From contig JADWMG010000002.1 in NCBI GenBank assembly GCA_015767405.1, positions 1 to 40,150 on the forward strand: 40,150 nt of DNA, in the 5' to 3' direction. Source of the stretch: Actinomycetota bacterium. GTDB taxonomy: Bacteria > Actinomycetota > Acidimicrobiia > Acidimicrobiales > Ilumatobacteraceae. The notes under the pieces are model-generated. The model worked only from the letters and a program-made list of their open reading frames with translations. It searched no databases and was not told where the DNA came from. Of this stretch, positions 9,901-19,300 are shown piece after piece. Numbering within the stretch: position 1 is the first letter of the stretch; each line of letters starts with the position of its first letter. The position numbers were made by a program, and so were the translations under genes.

Positions 9901-10279
9901 CGGTCGCTATTGCCTCAGCATTGGCCCCAATCATCTCGGGCGTGCCCGCGACGCCAACCAGACCTCGCTCGAAGAGTTCCATTGCCAGGTTCAACCCGGT
10001 CTGGCCACCAAGTGTCGGAAGCACGGCATCGGGTTGTTCACGTTCGATAATTGCTGCCAGAACCTCCCAGGTCAGCGGCTCGATGTACGTGGCGTCGGCA
10101 AAATCCGGATCGGTCATGATCGTTGCCGGGTTCGAGTTGGCAAGGATTATTCGATATCCCTCCTCACGCAGTACACGGCACGCCTGCGTACCCGAATAGT
10201 CGAATTCACACGCCTGCCCGATCACAATCGGGCCCGACCCGATGATCAGAATCGATTCGATGTCAGTGCGCTTCGGCAT
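6974..10279 (-). CDS. carB: Carbamoyl-phosphate synthase large subunit
   Basis: With CarA it makes carbamoyl phosphate from bicarbonate, ammonia and two ATP for pyrimidine and arginine synthesis. The 1101 residues contain two homologous ATP-grasp halves, each opening with a Rossmann-like segment ([21 protein letters not shown] near residue 10; [19 protein letters not shown] near 555). Each half carries a glycine-rich ATP loop ([15 protein letters not shown] and [14 protein letters not shown]) and an EMNPR or EANPR metal site. The last 150 or so residues are the MGS-like allosteric domain that senses UMP or ornithine in homologues. The length is normal. The ATG overlaps the carA stop as TGATG, implying translational coupling for equal subunit amounts. 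Confidence 0.98.
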   Translation of the reverse strand: MPKRTDIESILIIGSGPIVIGQACEFDYSGTQACRVLREEGYRIILANSNPATIMTDPDFADATYIEPLTWEVLAAIIEREQPDAVLPTLGGQTGLNLAMELFERGLVGVAGTPEMIGANAEAIATAEDREIFKQAMIEIGLDVPLSGTAHNYDEALAVLEKIDLPVIIRPAYILGGRGTGIASTLEEFERIVVNGIAASPISEILVEESIAGWKEYELEVMRDHADNCVIICGIENVDPMGVHTGDSITVAPIQTLTDVEYQEMRDAALACIRRVGVETGGSNVQFAVDPADGRQVVIEMNPRVSRSSALASKATGFPIAKIAARLAVGYTLDEIQNDITVATPACFEPVIDYVVTKIPRWAFEKLPGTTGVLGTQMQSVGEVMAIGRTFPESLQKALRSLEQGRLGLGCDPAEMQLAEIPDDELLAMAAVATPDRILQTAELLHRGISPDLVHDVTRIDPWFLDQMLLVVEERSALAEGGSEAMTKRSWKRAKQLGFADAQLAYLWGLSESEVRQERELAGVLPTYKTVDTCAAEFAAQTPYHYSTYEDESEVRASDRPKVVILGSGPNRIGQGIEFDYCCVHASFSLREAGYETIMINCNPETVSTDYDTSDRLYFEPLTKEDVLNVLAAEQPEKVIVSLGGQTPLKLSGEIPVELVAGTSPDSIDAAEDRERWNVICDELHIPQPPGGTAIDLEQALAITDQIGFPVLVRPSYVLGGRAMQIVHDRNHLARAMAELAGFGSLGREGGLSAERPVLIDQFLADATEVDVDAIRDHTGEVLIGGVMEHVEEAGVHSGDSACVLPPPTLPSWVIEVIESYTVAIAKRLDVRGLINVQYAVAGTTVYVIEANPRASRTVPFVAKATGVPLAKVATRVMLGATLADLRKEGLLVDPVGGHVSVKEAVLPFNRFPEVDPALGPEMRSTGEVMGIADTFGKAFYKAEVAAGTILPTQGTVFLSLADPDKPAGLVVAQRLRALGLGIAATEGTAAYLARFDSPVDQVVAKVQESGSPDDQRVTAVDLIAADKITFVVNTPRGRIGRSDGEQIRKAASLHHVSCVTTIDAALAAVQGLAEHDRERLAVKTLQEYHGTPEQLENAAK

Positions 10280-11397
10280 CAGCGACCTCCAGTTCCGGCA
10301 AGCATCTCGGCAAACTGATCGAACAGGTAGTTCGAATCGTGTGGACCGGGGTTGGCCTCCGGGTGGTGCTGCACGCTGAAAGCCTGCTCACCGGTCACTT
10401 GAAAGCCCTCGCAAACACCATCGTTCAGGTTTACGTGTGTCATCGTGGCCTTACCACGGAGCGAGTCGGGGTCGACCGCGAAGTTGTGGTTCTGACTCGT
10501 GATCTCGACGCGATCGGTCAGAAGATTCTTGACTGGATGATTTCCGCCGTGGTGGCCGAATGGCAGCTTCACCGTTCCGGCACCAATCGCTTGACCGAGT
10601 AGCTGATGGCCGAGGCATATCCCGAATATCGGAACGTTGCCGAGCAACGCGCTGATCGTCTCCACGCCGTATGGCGCCATCTCCGGATCGCCTGGACCAT
10701 TGCTAAGAAAGACACCTGCGGGGTCACGGGCGAGGATGTCACTCGCTGTGGTCGTGGCGGGTACGACCTCGACCGCCCCAAACCGGGCAAGATTGTGCGC
10801 AATGTTGCGCTTCATGCCGAAATCGATAGCCACGATTCGGATCTTGTTATCGGGGTCGAGACAGTCCACCGTGTAACTCTGCGGCACCGTCACCTCTCTG
10901 ACCAGGTCAATACCGTCGGTTCCCGGCTCAGCGATTGCCGCCGTGAGCAGCTCTTGTTCGCCAATTGAGCCGAAAGCCCCCGGCATCGCGCCGGTTTCAC
11001 GTAACAGCCGCGTGAGACGCCGAGTGTCGATTCCGCTGATCCCAGGCACGCCGTTCTGTTCGAGCATCGAACCGAGGTCGCTGTCGGCTCGGAAATTGGA
11101 GTGGCGGCGAGCAAGTTCGCGTACGACCACTCCGCGGCAGAATGTTCCGCGCGATTCCATGTCGGTTTCATTGACTCCGTAGTTGCCGATGTGCGGCGAT
11201 GTGAACGTGATGATCTGCCCGGCATAGCTCGGGTCGGTGATCACTTCCTGATAGCCGGACATCACGGTGTTGAACACGACCTCGCCAGTGGCCACCTGAC
11301 GCTCCGCGCCGATCAGCTCGCCCTCGAAAACGCTGCCATCTGCGAGAACCAGCGCTCCCTCGCTCACCGCTGCTCTTGATCCGCCTCGTCCGCTCAT
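10279..11397 (-). CDS. carA: Carbamoyl-phosphate synthase small subunit
   Basis: This glutaminase subunit supplies ammonia to CarB. The start is set at the ATG at 11397 ([21 protein letters not shown]), giving 372 residues, the normal size. The frame stays open upstream to 11760, but that part runs through the intergenic repeat and the antisense of pyrC and is not credible protein. The N-terminal CPSase domain carries [14 protein letters not shown]-like sequence (here [14 protein letters not shown]). The class I glutamine amidotransferase domain has the nucleophile cysteine in [15 protein letters not shown] (about residue 261) and the HHPE dyad near 340. It follows pyrC after an unusual 151-bp gap. 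Confidence 0.97.
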   Translation of the reverse strand: MSGRGGSRAAVSEGALVLADGSVFEGELIGAERQVATGEVVFNTVMSGYQEVITDPSYAGQIITFTSPHIGNYGVNETDMESRGTFCRGVVVRELARRHSNFRADSDLGSMLEQNGVPGISGIDTRRLTRLLRETGAMPGAFGSIGEQELLTAAIAEPGTDGIDLVREVTVPQSYTVDCLDPDNKIRIVAIDFGMKRNIAHNLARFGAVEVVPATTTASDILARDPAGVFLSNGPGDPEMAPYGVETISALLGNVPIFGICLGHQLLGQAIGAGTVKLPFGHHGGNHPVKNLLTDRVEITSQNHNFAVDPDSLRGKATMTHVNLNDGVCEGFQVTGEQAFSVQHHPEANPGPHDSNYLFDQFAEMLAGTGGR

Positions 11398-11434
11398 CGC
11401 CCGACACCCCCCAGCAAACTCAGGCCATCTCGAG

Positions 11435-11481
11435 TTTGTGTCAGCAGATACCTGTGACGCAGCGGTTTGTGCTGACACAAA
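11435..11481 (-). repeat. 47-bp inverted-repeat element, copy 1
   Basis: Perfect 12-bp arms (TTTGTGTCAGCA at 11435-11446, TGCTGACACAAA at 11470-11481) flank a 23-nt spacer. Read on the minus strand, it matches copy 3 (28965-29011) at 42 of 47 positions, spacer included, so the shared unit is the whole element. The flanks extend the stem (ATCTCG on the left, CGAGAT on the right, with one extra base). It sits in the untranslated gap between pyrC and carA and would form a strong hairpin in the pyr transcript. Confidence 0.85.
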
Positions 11482-11548
11482 CCGAGATAGGTGGCCGGAC
11501 TGGGCCGTTTCGGGTGATGCATAGTCATCCAGGATAGTGGATGTTGAT

Positions 11549-12835
11549 TCATTTATCTTGGAGCTTTCCGTCGATGACGACCGCGTCGCCATTGAAAATG
11601 GTGTGTCTGACCCGTCCTCGCAGCGGGATACCAACGTATGGCGTGTTGTGACTCTTGCTCGCCAGCTGGGCCGGAACGACTTCCCACTCGGTCGACGGAT
11701 CGAAGACAGTGAGGTTGGCCGGTTCACCAGGTTCGACCGGGCGGCCGTGGCGATCGGCAATTCCCGCGATCGCGGCAGGCTTCCAGGACATGGCCGCGAT
11801 TACGTCGACAAGTGGCATCTCGAGATGCGCAAGCGCAACACCGAGTGCCGTTTCGAGACCGATCATTCCGGGGGGCGCTTGATCGAGTGGCCGCTCCTTG
11901 GACTCCGGCACGTGAGGGGCATGGTCGGTGGCGATTGCATCAATCGTCCCGTCGGCGAGCCCGTCGCGAACCGCGGCCAGATCTTGGGGTGTACGCAACG
12001 GAGGGTTGACCTTGTAGAGCGCGTTGTACGAGGCCAGTAGCGAGTCGGTGAGGCTGATGTGGTGCGGCGTCGCCTCAGCGGTGACTGGCAACCCGGCGCC
12101 CTTGGCCGCGCGCACCAGGTCGACGCTGCCCGCTGTCGACAAATGAAGAAAGTGAGCACGAGCGCCGGTCAACCTGACCAGTTCGATATCACGGTGGACC
12201 ATCAACTCTTCCGCCAGCGACGGCCACCCCGGCAAACCCAATTTGCTGCAGCACTCCCCCTCGTGCATTACCGCTCCGGCCGTCAGCGATTCGACCTCAC
12301 AATGCTGGGCAAGGGTCACGTCGAGATCACTCGCGTATTCGTAGGCACGACGCATCAGAAGCGGGTCCTGGACGCCGTTGCCGTCATCGGTGAACAATCT
12401 GACCCCCGCATCGGCCAACTCTGCGAACGGCGTGAGTTGTTCCCCCGCACGTGAGACCGTGATCGAACCGGATGGCGAGACCTCACACCAACCAGCACGC
12501 TCGCCCTGACGGCGGACGAAGTCGACCACCTCGACGGAATCTTGTGTGGGGTCGGTATTGGGCATCGCAACAACCGCCGTGAACCCGCCAAGGGCGGCGG
12601 CTCTGCTTCCCGTTTCAATCGTTTCGGCATCCTCACGTCCCGGTTCGCGTAGATGCACGTGAAGGTCAACGAAGCCCGGGCTGAGAACACAGCCTGAGGC
12701 ATCTAGCACGCGATCTTGATCATTTCTGGAGAGATCGGGCCCAACCTCGACAATGAACCCATCGTTCACACGCACGTCGCCCCGCCGCTCGCCATTCTGA
12801 TCGATGACTCTGGCCCCAGTGACGAGATAACTCAT
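11549..12835 (-). CDS. pyrC: Dihydroorotase
   Basis: It cyclises carbamoyl aspartate to dihydroorotate, the third step of UMP synthesis. The 428-residue protein is a type I (long) amidohydrolase with zinc ligands His59 and His61 in DLHVHLREPG, further histidines in AQHCEVES and HFLHLST, and the catalytic aspartate in IATDHAPH near residue 303. The metal-site motifs are all present, so it should be active rather than a PyrC-like pseudo-subunit. The ATG overlaps the pyrB stop as ATGA (12832-12835). Downstream, the gap to carA holds repeat copy 1. Confidence 0.97.
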   Translation of the reverse strand: MSYLVTGARVIDQNGERRGDVRVNDGFIVEVGPDLSRNDQDRVLDASGCVLSPGFVDLHVHLREPGREDAETIETGSRAAALGGFTAVVAMPNTDPTQDSVEVVDFVRRQGERAGWCEVSPSGSITVSRAGEQLTPFAELADAGVRLFTDDGNGVQDPLLMRRAYEYASDLDVTLAQHCEVESLTAGAVMHEGECCSKLGLPGWPSLAEELMVHRDIELVRLTGARAHFLHLSTAGSVDLVRAAKGAGLPVTAEATPHHISLTDSLLASYNALYKVNPPLRTPQDLAAVRDGLADGTIDAIATDHAPHVPESKERPLDQAPPGMIGLETALGVALAHLEMPLVDVIAAMSWKPAAIAGIADRHGRPVEPGEPANLTVFDPSTEWEVVPAQLASKSHNTPYVGIPLRGRVRHTIFNGDAVVIDGKLQDK

Positions 12836-13818
12836 TCGCTACTTCCTTCCAATGTGTCTGCGGACCCGTGCCCGGAACCTAGGAGTTCGAATAGCACTGC
12901 CATCCGAACCGCGATCCCGTTGGAAACCTGCTGTGTGATCACGGCACCCGGAAGTTCGGCTGGATCAACTGCGATCTCGACTCCACGATTCATCGGCCCC
13001 GGGTGCATCACCAGCGCGTTCTGTTTGAGTCGTCCAGCGCGCTGCGGTGTGAGCCCGAACCGAGTTGTGTACTCGCGCAGACTCGGTACCAGTGCCTCGT
13101 TCATCCGCTCGCTTTGCATCCGAAGGAGATACAACACGTCCACATCGTCAATCAGTGCATCCAGGTTCTCCGATGTCGGCTCATCGACGACCGGCGGCAA
13201 CAACGTTCGTGGAGCAACAAGTGTTACATCCGCGCCCAGTAGCCGGAAGACAGCCGATGTACTGCGCGCGACGCGACTGTGCTTCACATCGCCGACGATG
13301 GCGATACGGAGCCCTTCCAGACCTCCCGTTCGATTCAGCGTGGTGCGCACGGTATAGGCGTCGAGCAAAGCCTGGGTCGGATGAGCGTGCCAGCCATCGC
13401 CGGCGTTGATGACGCTGGCCTGCGTCCACTTGTCGACCATCCACGGTGCCCCACTCGAACCGTGCCTGATGACGAAAGCGTCGACACCCATCGCGGCAAT
13501 TGTTTCGATGGTGTCACGCAGGCTCTCGCCCTTGTTGAGGCTCGACTGGGCAACTGAGAAAGTCATCGTGTCGGCCGACAACCGCTTTGCGGCAGTCTCG
13601 AAGCTGAGTCGTGTTCGGGTCGAGTCTTCGAAGAACACGTTGCACACTGTCTTGCCGCGAAGAGCCGGAACTTTCGGATTTGGACGCCGGTTGACTTCGA
13701 CCATGTGGTCAGCCAGGTCGAGGATACGAAACACCCCGTCGGTGCCGAGTTCGTCGATTGACAGCAGCGACCGCGACCCACGTGGACCCGCACTCTGTCG
13801 CTGTTCGACCGAAGTCAC
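12832..13818 (-). CDS. pyrB: Aspartate carbamoyltransferase catalytic subunit
   Basis: It joins carbamoyl phosphate and aspartate, the committed step of pyrimidine synthesis. Of 328 residues, the carbamoyl-phosphate loop [13 protein letters not shown] starts at about residue 62. It is followed by [12 protein letters not shown] with the active-site lysine, [21 protein letters not shown] and [11 protein letters not shown]. No pyrI regulatory gene is nearby, as usual outside enterobacteria, so control is probably through PyrR. It starts with GTG overlapping the pyrR stop as GTGA (13815-13818), so its translation is likely coupled to pyrR. Confidence 0.97.
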   Translation of the reverse strand: MTSVEQRQSAGPRGSRSLLSIDELGTDGVFRILDLADHMVEVNRRPNPKVPALRGKTVCNVFFEDSTRTRLSFETAAKRLSADTMTFSVAQSSLNKGESLRDTIETIAAMGVDAFVIRHGSSGAPWMVDKWTQASVINAGDGWHAHPTQALLDAYTVRTTLNRTGGLEGLRIAIVGDVKHSRVARSTSAVFRLLGADVTLVAPRTLLPPVVDEPTSENLDALIDDVDVLYLLRMQSERMNEALVPSLREYTTRFGLTPQRAGRLKQNALVMHPGPMNRGVEIAVDPAELPGAVITQQVSNGIAVRMAVLFELLGSGHGSADTLEGSSE

Positions 13819-14366
13819 GAAATCACGACGCCGTCGGAAGTTACTGACACACTTTCATCACCGCTGGTCGGCAAGTTCTTACCGACGTAGTCGGGCCGGA
13901 TCGGAAGCTCTCGATGCCCTCGATCGATGAGTACGGCTAGTTGCACGGCTCTGGGCCGACCATAGTCAGCAATCGCATCCAGCGCTGCTCGAACCGTTCT
14001 TCCGGTGAAGAGCACATCGTCGACCAGCACGACTGTTACGCCATCGATGTCGAACTCGAGTTCGCTCACCGATCCCGGTGCTACGGGCCGGAGTCCGATG
14101 TCGTCGCGGTACAGGCTGGCATCAACCGAGCCGACTGGGACAGATGCGTGGCCAGACTCTCGGTCTTCGATGCGAACGATCTCCGCCCCTAGCGCTTTGG
14201 CCAGCCAGACACCGCCGCGCTGAATTCCAACCAAGACAACGCCGTCAAGGCCCCGATTGCGCTCGATGATCTCGTGAGCCATCCGTGTGGTCGCTCGACG
14301 GACATCTCCAGGTTCAAGTACTCGCTTGGATGCGGGGGCAGCACCGGCCCGTTGTTCGTCAGGCAT
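13815..14366 (-). CDS. pyrR: PyrR, pyr operon RNA-binding regulator/UPRTase
   Basis: PyrR binds pyr mRNA when UMP is high, and in many species also has uracil phosphoribosyltransferase activity. The 183-residue protein has the PRPP-binding motif [18 protein letters not shown] and the [11 protein letters not shown] segment of the type I PRTase fold. The start is the ATG at 14366 (MPDEQRAG), 4 nt after an AAAGGA ribosome-binding site; an upstream in-frame extension to 14480 would overlap the preceding gene and has no family support. The leader carries a PyrR-binding hairpin (14377-14407), so this gene controls its own translation and that of the coupled pyrB and pyrC. Confidence 0.96.
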   Translation of the reverse strand: MPDEQRAGAAPASKRVLEPGDVRRATTRMAHEIIERNRGLDGVVLVGIQRGGVWLAKALGAEIVRIEDRESGHASVPVGSVDASLYRDDIGLRPVAPGSVSELEFDIDGVTVVLVDDVLFTGRTVRAALDAIADYGRPRAVQLAVLIDRGHRELPIRPDYVGKNLPTSGDESVSVTSDGVVIS

Positions 14367-14376
14367 TCTGTCCTTT

Positions 14377-14407
14377 CCGTATGGGCCTCTCCGGACCCGC
14401 TTCACGG
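14377..14407 (-). promoter_or_regulatory. PyrR-binding RNA hairpin
   Basis: On the minus strand the pyrR leader folds as lower stem CCGU/ACGG (14404-14407 with 14377-14380), a GAAGC internal bulge on the 5' side and AU on the 3' side, upper stem GGGUC/GGCCC (14394-14398 with 14383-14387), and hexaloop CGGAGA (14388-14393). The PyrR consensus of Bacillus binding loops is an upper stem around a CNGAGA hexaloop with a U-G pair and a 5' purine bulge; all are present. The AAAGGA ribosome-binding site (14371-14376) begins one base after the lower stem, so bound PyrR should block translation initiation, as reported for mycobacteria. Confidence 0.82.
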
Positions 14408-14476
14408 TCGTTCCGCAACGTAGCAGCAACTCTCCACGCGCGAGACATGGCTGAACGCTTCGTTGGAAACTTTTTG

Positions 14477-16096
14477 TCAATCCATGGACAACGGCTCGAT
14501 GTCGGTGCCGCCGGCGGGCAGCTCGACCGACCTGTCACGCACGTACAGCACCCACCGCTCGTTCCGGCCGACCTCGTCAAACGCGTCGGCGATCGCGTTC
14601 CAGTCGGCAACCAGCTGATCATCACGGCTGGTTGGCAGCATCACGTATTCGACGCCATCAGCTCGCGCTCCGAGACGCGACCCTTCGAGCGACGCGTCGG
14701 GCCCGTACAACACCAGTCGGAACGGAGTCGGAAACTGATAGATCTCACGTCGGTGTGCCAGGTGTGGGGTCAGACGGTAGTGAGCAGCCACGCTCGCGTT
14801 GGCTGGAATCTCATCGATCAGCTCGCGCGCTGTTACGGAGTATTCGTTGTTCGGATCGCCGTAGTACAGAGCGTTCCGCCCCCATGGGACAGGTGACCAC
14901 ATGAACGCTGTGACCATCGTTGTTGCCGCGAGAACAATTACGGCGATCAGCCGCACGGGAACTGCGATTGTCAGGCCTTCTTGCACTGAGACGCGTCGGT
15001 CACGCATCGCCCCGATCGCGTACACGGTACCGATGGCAAGGGCGGGCACGGCCACCAAGCTGTAGTGATAAGCAACCTGATATTGGTACCAGAACGTGCT
15101 CAGAACATTGGTGAAAAGTACGAGCGCGCTGATCATGGCTACATCGGGCAGCCTCGCGAAGAGCCAAGCAAAAGGTGCCGTCATCTGCCAGAGGTACCAC
15201 GGACGATCATCGCTGCGTAGATGGTCGACCAGATCGGTGGGGTTCGTGATTGCGGTGTCGATCACTCCCCTGGGTCCGCCGAACGGGATCCGCCACCCGT
15301 TCCGGGTCGGCACCCCTATGAGGCTGCGCATCACCAACAGCATCGCCACAGCCATGAAGGCAAGCGAACCGAAGATTGTCAGCAGGCCAATCCGGCGATC
15401 TCTTCTCAGTGCCACCCAGATGCCGAGCGGAACGATCACGAGAGAGACGTCTTCTTTGACGAGCAGAGAAAGAACAACGAACGTGGCGTACAGACGCCAC
15501 CTGGACTCGAGCGCGAAATAGATCGCGAACCCCACGAACACACCTAGAAAGGAATCAGGGTGGAAATTCTCCAGATTCGCCCAACCAACCGCTGGATGCA
15601 GGAGGTACACCCCTGCCCCTACGAGCGCCAACCATTCCGATTCGAGCCGACGACGACCGTACAGAAAGACAGGAATCGCTCCAGCCGCGATCGCTGCCGC
15701 CTGCGCAAAAAACATTGTCCCGGCTGCCGGAAACAACCAATACAGGGGCACCAGGAATAGAAGGACGAGGGAGGTGTGGTCGCCAAGGAGATTCCGCCCC
15801 ATCAGGGTGACGAACGGCGCATCGAAGCGAGAGAGCAGCCATATGCCCTGGTCGTACAGACCGGAGTCATATGAAGAGGTTCCGAGTGAGTGGTGGATGT
15901 CGAGGGACCGCTTCGTGAAGTACCACGTCCACGTACTCAAGGCGATAGCCATGAGGATCTGCGGAACCGTGGGCCATCGGAGATTGAACGGCCTCACCGG
16001 ATTCGGGTTGTTCTCCCCGCTCTGTTCTACCTCAGGGTCGCCTCCCGCGATGAGACCGGCCTCAGCGGTCTCGTCGATGGTGGTCGACTCGGACAT
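14477..16096 (-). CDS. DUF2079 polytopic membrane protein
   Basis: This 539-residue protein has an N-terminal cytosolic tail of about 50 residues and roughly ten hydrophobic segments. The segment [34 protein letters not shown] is followed by [20 protein letters not shown], and a soluble C-terminal region ends the protein. The D-GLYDQ and GDH features with FHPD are characteristic of DUF2079, a family distantly related to GT-C membrane glycosyltransferases; the substrate is unknown. The start is the ATG at 16096, 4 bp after the nusB stop; a longer frame to 16138 would overlap nusB. It occupies the nusB-pyrR slot that holds bldD in Streptomyces, so it looks like a lineage-specific insertion or replacement. 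Confidence 0.85.
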   Translation of the reverse strand: MSESTTIDETAEAGLIAGGDPEVEQSGENNPNPVRPFNLRWPTVPQILMAIALSTWTWYFTKRSLDIHHSLGTSSYDSGLYDQGIWLLSRFDAPFVTLMGRNLLGDHTSLVLLFLVPLYWLFPAAGTMFFAQAAAIAAGAIPVFLYGRRRLESEWLALVGAGVYLLHPAVGWANLENFHPDSFLGVFVGFAIYFALESRWRLYATFVVLSLLVKEDVSLVIVPLGIWVALRRDRRIGLLTIFGSLAFMAVAMLLVMRSLIGVPTRNGWRIPFGGPRGVIDTAITNPTDLVDHLRSDDRPWYLWQMTAPFAWLFARLPDVAMISALVLFTNVLSTFWYQYQVAYHYSLVAVPALAIGTVYAIGAMRDRRVSVQEGLTIAVPVRLIAVIVLAATTMVTAFMWSPVPWGRNALYYGDPNNEYSVTARELIDEIPANASVAAHYRLTPHLAHRREIYQFPTPFRLVLYGPDASLEGSRLGARADGVEYVMLPTSRDDQLVADWNAIADAFDEVGRNERWVLYVRDRSVELPAGGTDIEPLSMD

Positions 16097-16100
16097 TCCC

Positions 16101-16508
16101 CTACTTTCGCAGGTCGTCGACCAGCGCCGACAGCACACCGTTCACGAATCGCCCGCTGTCATCGGTGGAGAACCGCTTCACAAGCCCTACCGCTTCGTCC
16201 AAGACCACAGCCACAGGGACGTCCGGCCGCTCCATAAGCTCGAATGCACCAAGCCGGAGCACGTTCAGATCGAGCACCGGCATCCGCTCGAGCGTCCACC
16301 CCTTCGCACGATGTGCAATTGCAACGTCGAGGCGGTCCTGATGTTCCTCAACTCCCTTGACCAACAGGGTCGTCAGCTCATCCGGTTCAAGTACCTGTAT
16401 TGAGAGCGCGTCAGAGGGGGCGATCGCCTTGGAATGAGCTTCGTAGAGCAGATAGAGGGCGCGCTCGCGCGCGTCTGATCGTTCATCTGGGCGCGGCATC
16501 GTTGGCAT
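16101..16508 (-). CDS. nusB: Transcription antitermination factor NusB
   Basis: NusB with NusE binds boxA in rRNA leaders and supports antitermination. The 135-residue all-helical protein has ARERALYLLYEA at the N-terminus, RAKGWTLERMPVLDLNVLRLGAFEL in the middle, and AVVLDEAVGLVKRFSTDDSGRFVNGVLSAL at the C-terminus, the classic NusB blocks. ATG at 16508 is used; a second ATG three codons later (16499) is equally possible, as neither has a strong ribosome-binding site. It follows efp by 27 bp, as in most Actinomycetota. Confidence 0.95.
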   Translation of the reverse strand: MPTMPRPDERSDARERALYLLYEAHSKAIAPSDALSIQVLEPDELTTLLVKGVEEHQDRLDVAIAHRAKGWTLERMPVLDLNVLRLGAFELMERPDVPVAVVLDEAVGLVKRFSTDDSGRFVNGVLSALVDDLRK

Positions 16509-16535
16509 TGTGTCGTACTCGTTCCGGGAACTTGT

Positions 16536-17099
16536 TCAGACCCGGGTGATGTAGTCGCCGGATCGGGTATCGACCTTGATCTTGTCGCCGATCTCGACGA
16601 ACAGCGGGACCTGCAACACCTTGCCCGTTTCGAGTGTCGCTGGCTTACGGGCACCGGAAACTCGGTCACCTTGCACTCCGGGTTCTGTCTCGCTGATCGT
16701 GAGTTCTACCGAGGCGGCAATATCGACACCGATGATTTCACTCTGGTACATGGCGATTTGGGCAATCATCTGTTCGGTCAAGAAGTTGGCGGCATCGCCT
16801 AGAGCGACGGGCGGGACGTTCATCTGGTCGTAGGTTGTCGTGTTCATGAACACGTAGTCGTCGCCGTCCTTGTAGAGAAACTGCATGTCTTGACGATCAA
16901 TGATTGCCTGCTCGACCTTGATCCCTGCATTGAATGTTTTGTCGATGACCGCTCCGGTGCGAACGTTGCGAATCTTGGTGCGAACGAATGCGCCACCTTT
17001 TCCGGGCTTGACGTGCTGGAACTCGACGACCTGGAACAGGCCGTTGTCGAGTTCGAGCGTGATTCCGTTCTTCAACTCATTGACGGAGATCTGCGGCAT
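16536..17099 (-). CDS. efp: Translation elongation factor P
   Basis: EF-P binds the ribosome between the P and E sites and relieves stalling at polyproline stretches. The protein has the normal 187 residues and three beta-barrel domains. The tip of domain I reads [12 protein letters not shown], with Lys34 at the position that is modified in other bacteria. The family signature [25 protein letters not shown] lies near residue 135-160. A good ribosome-binding site (AAGGA, 6 nt before ATG) fits strong expression. No EpmA or YmfI-type modification gene is in the window, so modification state is unknown. Confidence 0.97.
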   Translation of the reverse strand: MPQISVNELKNGITLELDNGLFQVVEFQHVKPGKGGAFVRTKIRNVRTGAVIDKTFNAGIKVEQAIIDRQDMQFLYKDGDDYVFMNTTTYDQMNVPPVALGDAANFLTEQMIAQIAMYQSEIIGVDIAASVELTISETEPGVQGDRVSGARKPATLETGKVLQVPLFVEIGDKIKVDTRSGDYITRV

Positions 17100-17114
17100 G
17101 TTCGGTCCTTACGG

Positions 17115-18281
17115 TCAGTTGGGGTGGTCACTTGGGGCTGTTGTCTGGCTGTGCCCCGGAAATGGTCGCTGGGGCGTGTGCGTCAGCACACGCGACCCTT
17201 GCTCGGTGACGACGAGGAGGTCCTCGATCCGGAATCCACCGAAGTTGCCACGATAGAGGCCAGGTTCGATGGTCACCACGTTCCCCACCTCGATGAGATC
17301 GTCGGAAGCCTGGGAATGGAACGGGGGTTCGTGGATGTCAAGGCCGACGCCGTGACCGGTTCCGTGAAGGAACCAGTCGCCATAGCCTGCGTCGTCAAAG
17401 ACTTCGCGGCAGGCTGAGTCGATCTCTTTCGCCGTACTTCCGGCACGCAACGCATCGATTCCGGCTCGATGGGAGACCTCCACAAGTGCGTAGATCTCTC
17501 GTTGCTGCTCTGTCGGCTCGCCGATCACGTACGACCGAGTCATGTCGGAGTGATACCCGTCAACCAGTGCTCCTACGTCGACGATGACCGTGTCACCGTC
17601 GACGATCGTGCGCCGGCTCACTTCATGATGGGGGCGCGCAGCGTGCTCAGGGCCGGTGGCGACGATCGTTTCATAGCTTCTGTCGTCGGCCCCGTGCATT
17701 CGCATGCGGTATTCGAGCTCGTTGCGGACGTCGGCCTCTGTTATCGGCGCATCGCCCGCTCCGAGCAACATCGGCTCGACCTCTAGTAGAGCTGCATCTG
17801 CGGCACCCGCGGCGGCCTCGATTCGAGAAAGCTCAGCTGCATCCTTTATTCGCCGCGCTTTCTTCACGGGCGATGCCAAGGGAAGGAGATCAAGCTCTTT
17901 GGCGAGAGCAGACCACTCGGAGTGCGAGGTCATCGCTGGGTCGAGGGCGACCGAAGACGCACCTCGGAGAGCCTCCAAGAGCCGTTCGTGAAGTCGAGAT
18001 CTCAACTGCTCGGCGAAGACCGTCGCACCGCTGCCCACCGATTCGGTGCGGGCCCGCTCGCCGTATCGACCATCTGTGCCGATGACCAGCTCATCGCCGC
18101 GCAGCACCACCCATCCATTGGATCCGCCGAAGCCGGTCAGCCATCGGATGTCGACCAGATCGGTGAACAGCCATGCCCCATCCTCCGATTCCTGGAGCTG
18201 AGAACGGAGTAGGTCGACTCGGCGCGCCCTGTCGATCGTCGGGCATGAGACAGCGGGGTCAGACCCTCGCGTCTCATTCAT
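17115..18281 (-). CDS. pepQ: M24 family Xaa-Pro peptidase
   Basis: A metallopeptidase of the pita-bread fold, expected to cleave Xaa-Pro bonds from peptides in the cytosol. The N-terminal creatinase-like domain (about 1-150) includes RWLTGFGGSNGWVVL. The C-terminal catalytic domain holds the dinuclear metal ligands: two Asp in VDVGALVDGYHSDMTR, His in HGTGHGVGLDIHE, Glu in TIEPGLY and Glu in FRIEDL. An additional His lies in PHHEVS. The length is 388 residues. Whether it is an aminopeptidase P or a prolidase cannot be told from motifs; the symbol follows the mycobacterial locus next to efp. ATG overlaps the aroB stop (ATGA, 18278-18281). Confidence 0.9.
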   Translation of the reverse strand: MNETRGSDPAVSCPTIDRARRVDLLRSQLQESEDGAWLFTDLVDIRWLTGFGGSNGWVVLRGDELVIGTDGRYGERARTESVGSGATVFAEQLRSRLHERLLEALRGASSVALDPAMTSHSEWSALAKELDLLPLASPVKKARRIKDAAELSRIEAAAGAADAALLEVEPMLLGAGDAPITEADVRNELEYRMRMHGADDRSYETIVATGPEHAARPHHEVSRRTIVDGDTVIVDVGALVDGYHSDMTRSYVIGEPTEQQREIYALVEVSHRAGIDALRAGSTAKEIDSACREVFDDAGYGDWFLHGTGHGVGLDIHEPPFHSQASDDLIEVGNVVTIEPGLYRGNFGGFRIEDLLVVTEQGSRVLTHTPQRPFPGHSQTTAPSDHPN

Positions 18282-19300
18282 TGCACGAAACGGGCGAGAG
18301 CAGTACGCACGGCAACTTCATCCACATCGTTCACGACCTCGACCCCGTCTGGGCCATCGAGCGCGAAGGTGAGACCGTTGAGAGCCTTCTTGTCGCGACG
18401 CATGAGTCGCACGAGTTCATCGATGTCGACACCGGCAGGCGGAGTAGCCATAAGGCCATACTCCTCGCCGACAACGCGGCGATGTTCGTCGACGCGGGCC
18501 TGCTCGACACGTCCCAGCTCGAACGCCAATTCGGCCGCATAGATCAGTCCGATCGCCACTGCTTCACCGTGCGCCAACTGATAGCCGGAAGCTATCTCGA
18601 GAGCATGAGCAAGGGTGTGGCCATAGTTGAGGAGGGCTCGGCGACCCCCCTCGCGTTCATCCGCTGCCACAATCTCCACCTTGATCTCGATGCATCTGGC
18701 AATGCGCTGCTCGAGATCCATCGACAACAGATCGTCACCCGTGAGAAAGTTGTACTTCGCCATTTCACCGAGACCACAGCGAGTCTCACGCGGAGGAAGA
18801 GTGCTCAGCGCGCTCAGATCACACACGACTCCGCTCGGCTGCCAGTACGCGCCTACGAGGTTCTTGCCCTCGGGCAGGTTGACACCGGTTTTGCCGCCGA
18901 TTGCAGCATCAACCATCCCGAGCATCGTGGTGGCAACGTGGACCACGGGCGTTCCTCGGTGCCATGATGCAGCCGCAAAGCCGGCAACATCAGTGACCAT
19001 CCCGCCCCCGACTCCGACGATCAGGTCATGGCGGGTGATCCCCTGTTCGGCAAAGCCCCTCGTGAGCGTCTCGATCGTTGCGAGCGATTTGGATGATTCG
19101 CCTCGGCCGATGAAATAGGTCTCGACATCGAACGTCGGAAGCGCCCATCCTGACGGGATCCCCTCTTGGGTCACGACTGCAATTCTCTTTGTTCCATCGG
19201 GAACCAGCGACTCGAGTTGGTTGATCGCGCCGTACCCGACGACGACGTCATACGATCGGTCGACCGATCCCCCGGTCAGAGGAACCCTCACCCGCAGCAT
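18278..19300 (-). CDS. aroB: 3-dehydroquinate synthase
   Basis: It converts DAHP to 3-dehydroquinate, the second shikimate-pathway step, using NAD and a divalent metal. The 340 residues include the NAD-binding GVGGGMVTDVAGFAAA, the IGGKTGVNLPEGKNLVGAYWQP segment, and metal ligands Glu in GLGEMAKY, His in LNYGHTLAHALE and His in LAHGEAVAIG. The start ATG at 19300 overlaps the end of aroK by 13 bp. The next step, dehydroquinase (aroQ), normally follows in related genomes but is not found here; pepQ comes instead. Confidence 0.97.
   Translation of the reverse strand: MLRVRVPLTGGSVDRSYDVVVGYGAINQLESLVPDGTKRIAVVTQEGIPSGWALPTFDVETYFIGRGESSKSLATIETLTRGFAEQGITRHDLIVGVGGGMVTDVAGFAAASWHRGTPVVHVATTMLGMVDAAIGGKTGVNLPEGKNLVGAYWQPSGVVCDLSALSTLPPRETRCGLGEMAKYNFLTGDDLLSMDLEQRIARCIEIKVEIVAADEREGGRRALLNYGHTLAHALEIASGYQLAHGEAVAIGLIYAAELAFELGRVEQARVDEHRRVVGEEYGLMATPPAGVDIDELVRLMRRDKKALNGLTFALDGPDGVEVVNDVDEVAVRTALARFVQ

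Noticed and set aside
11398-11760. Open upstream extension of the carA frame by 121 codons
   Set aside because: It runs through the intergenic repeat and antisense to pyrC; CarA family length and the MSGRGGS start place the gene start at 11397.
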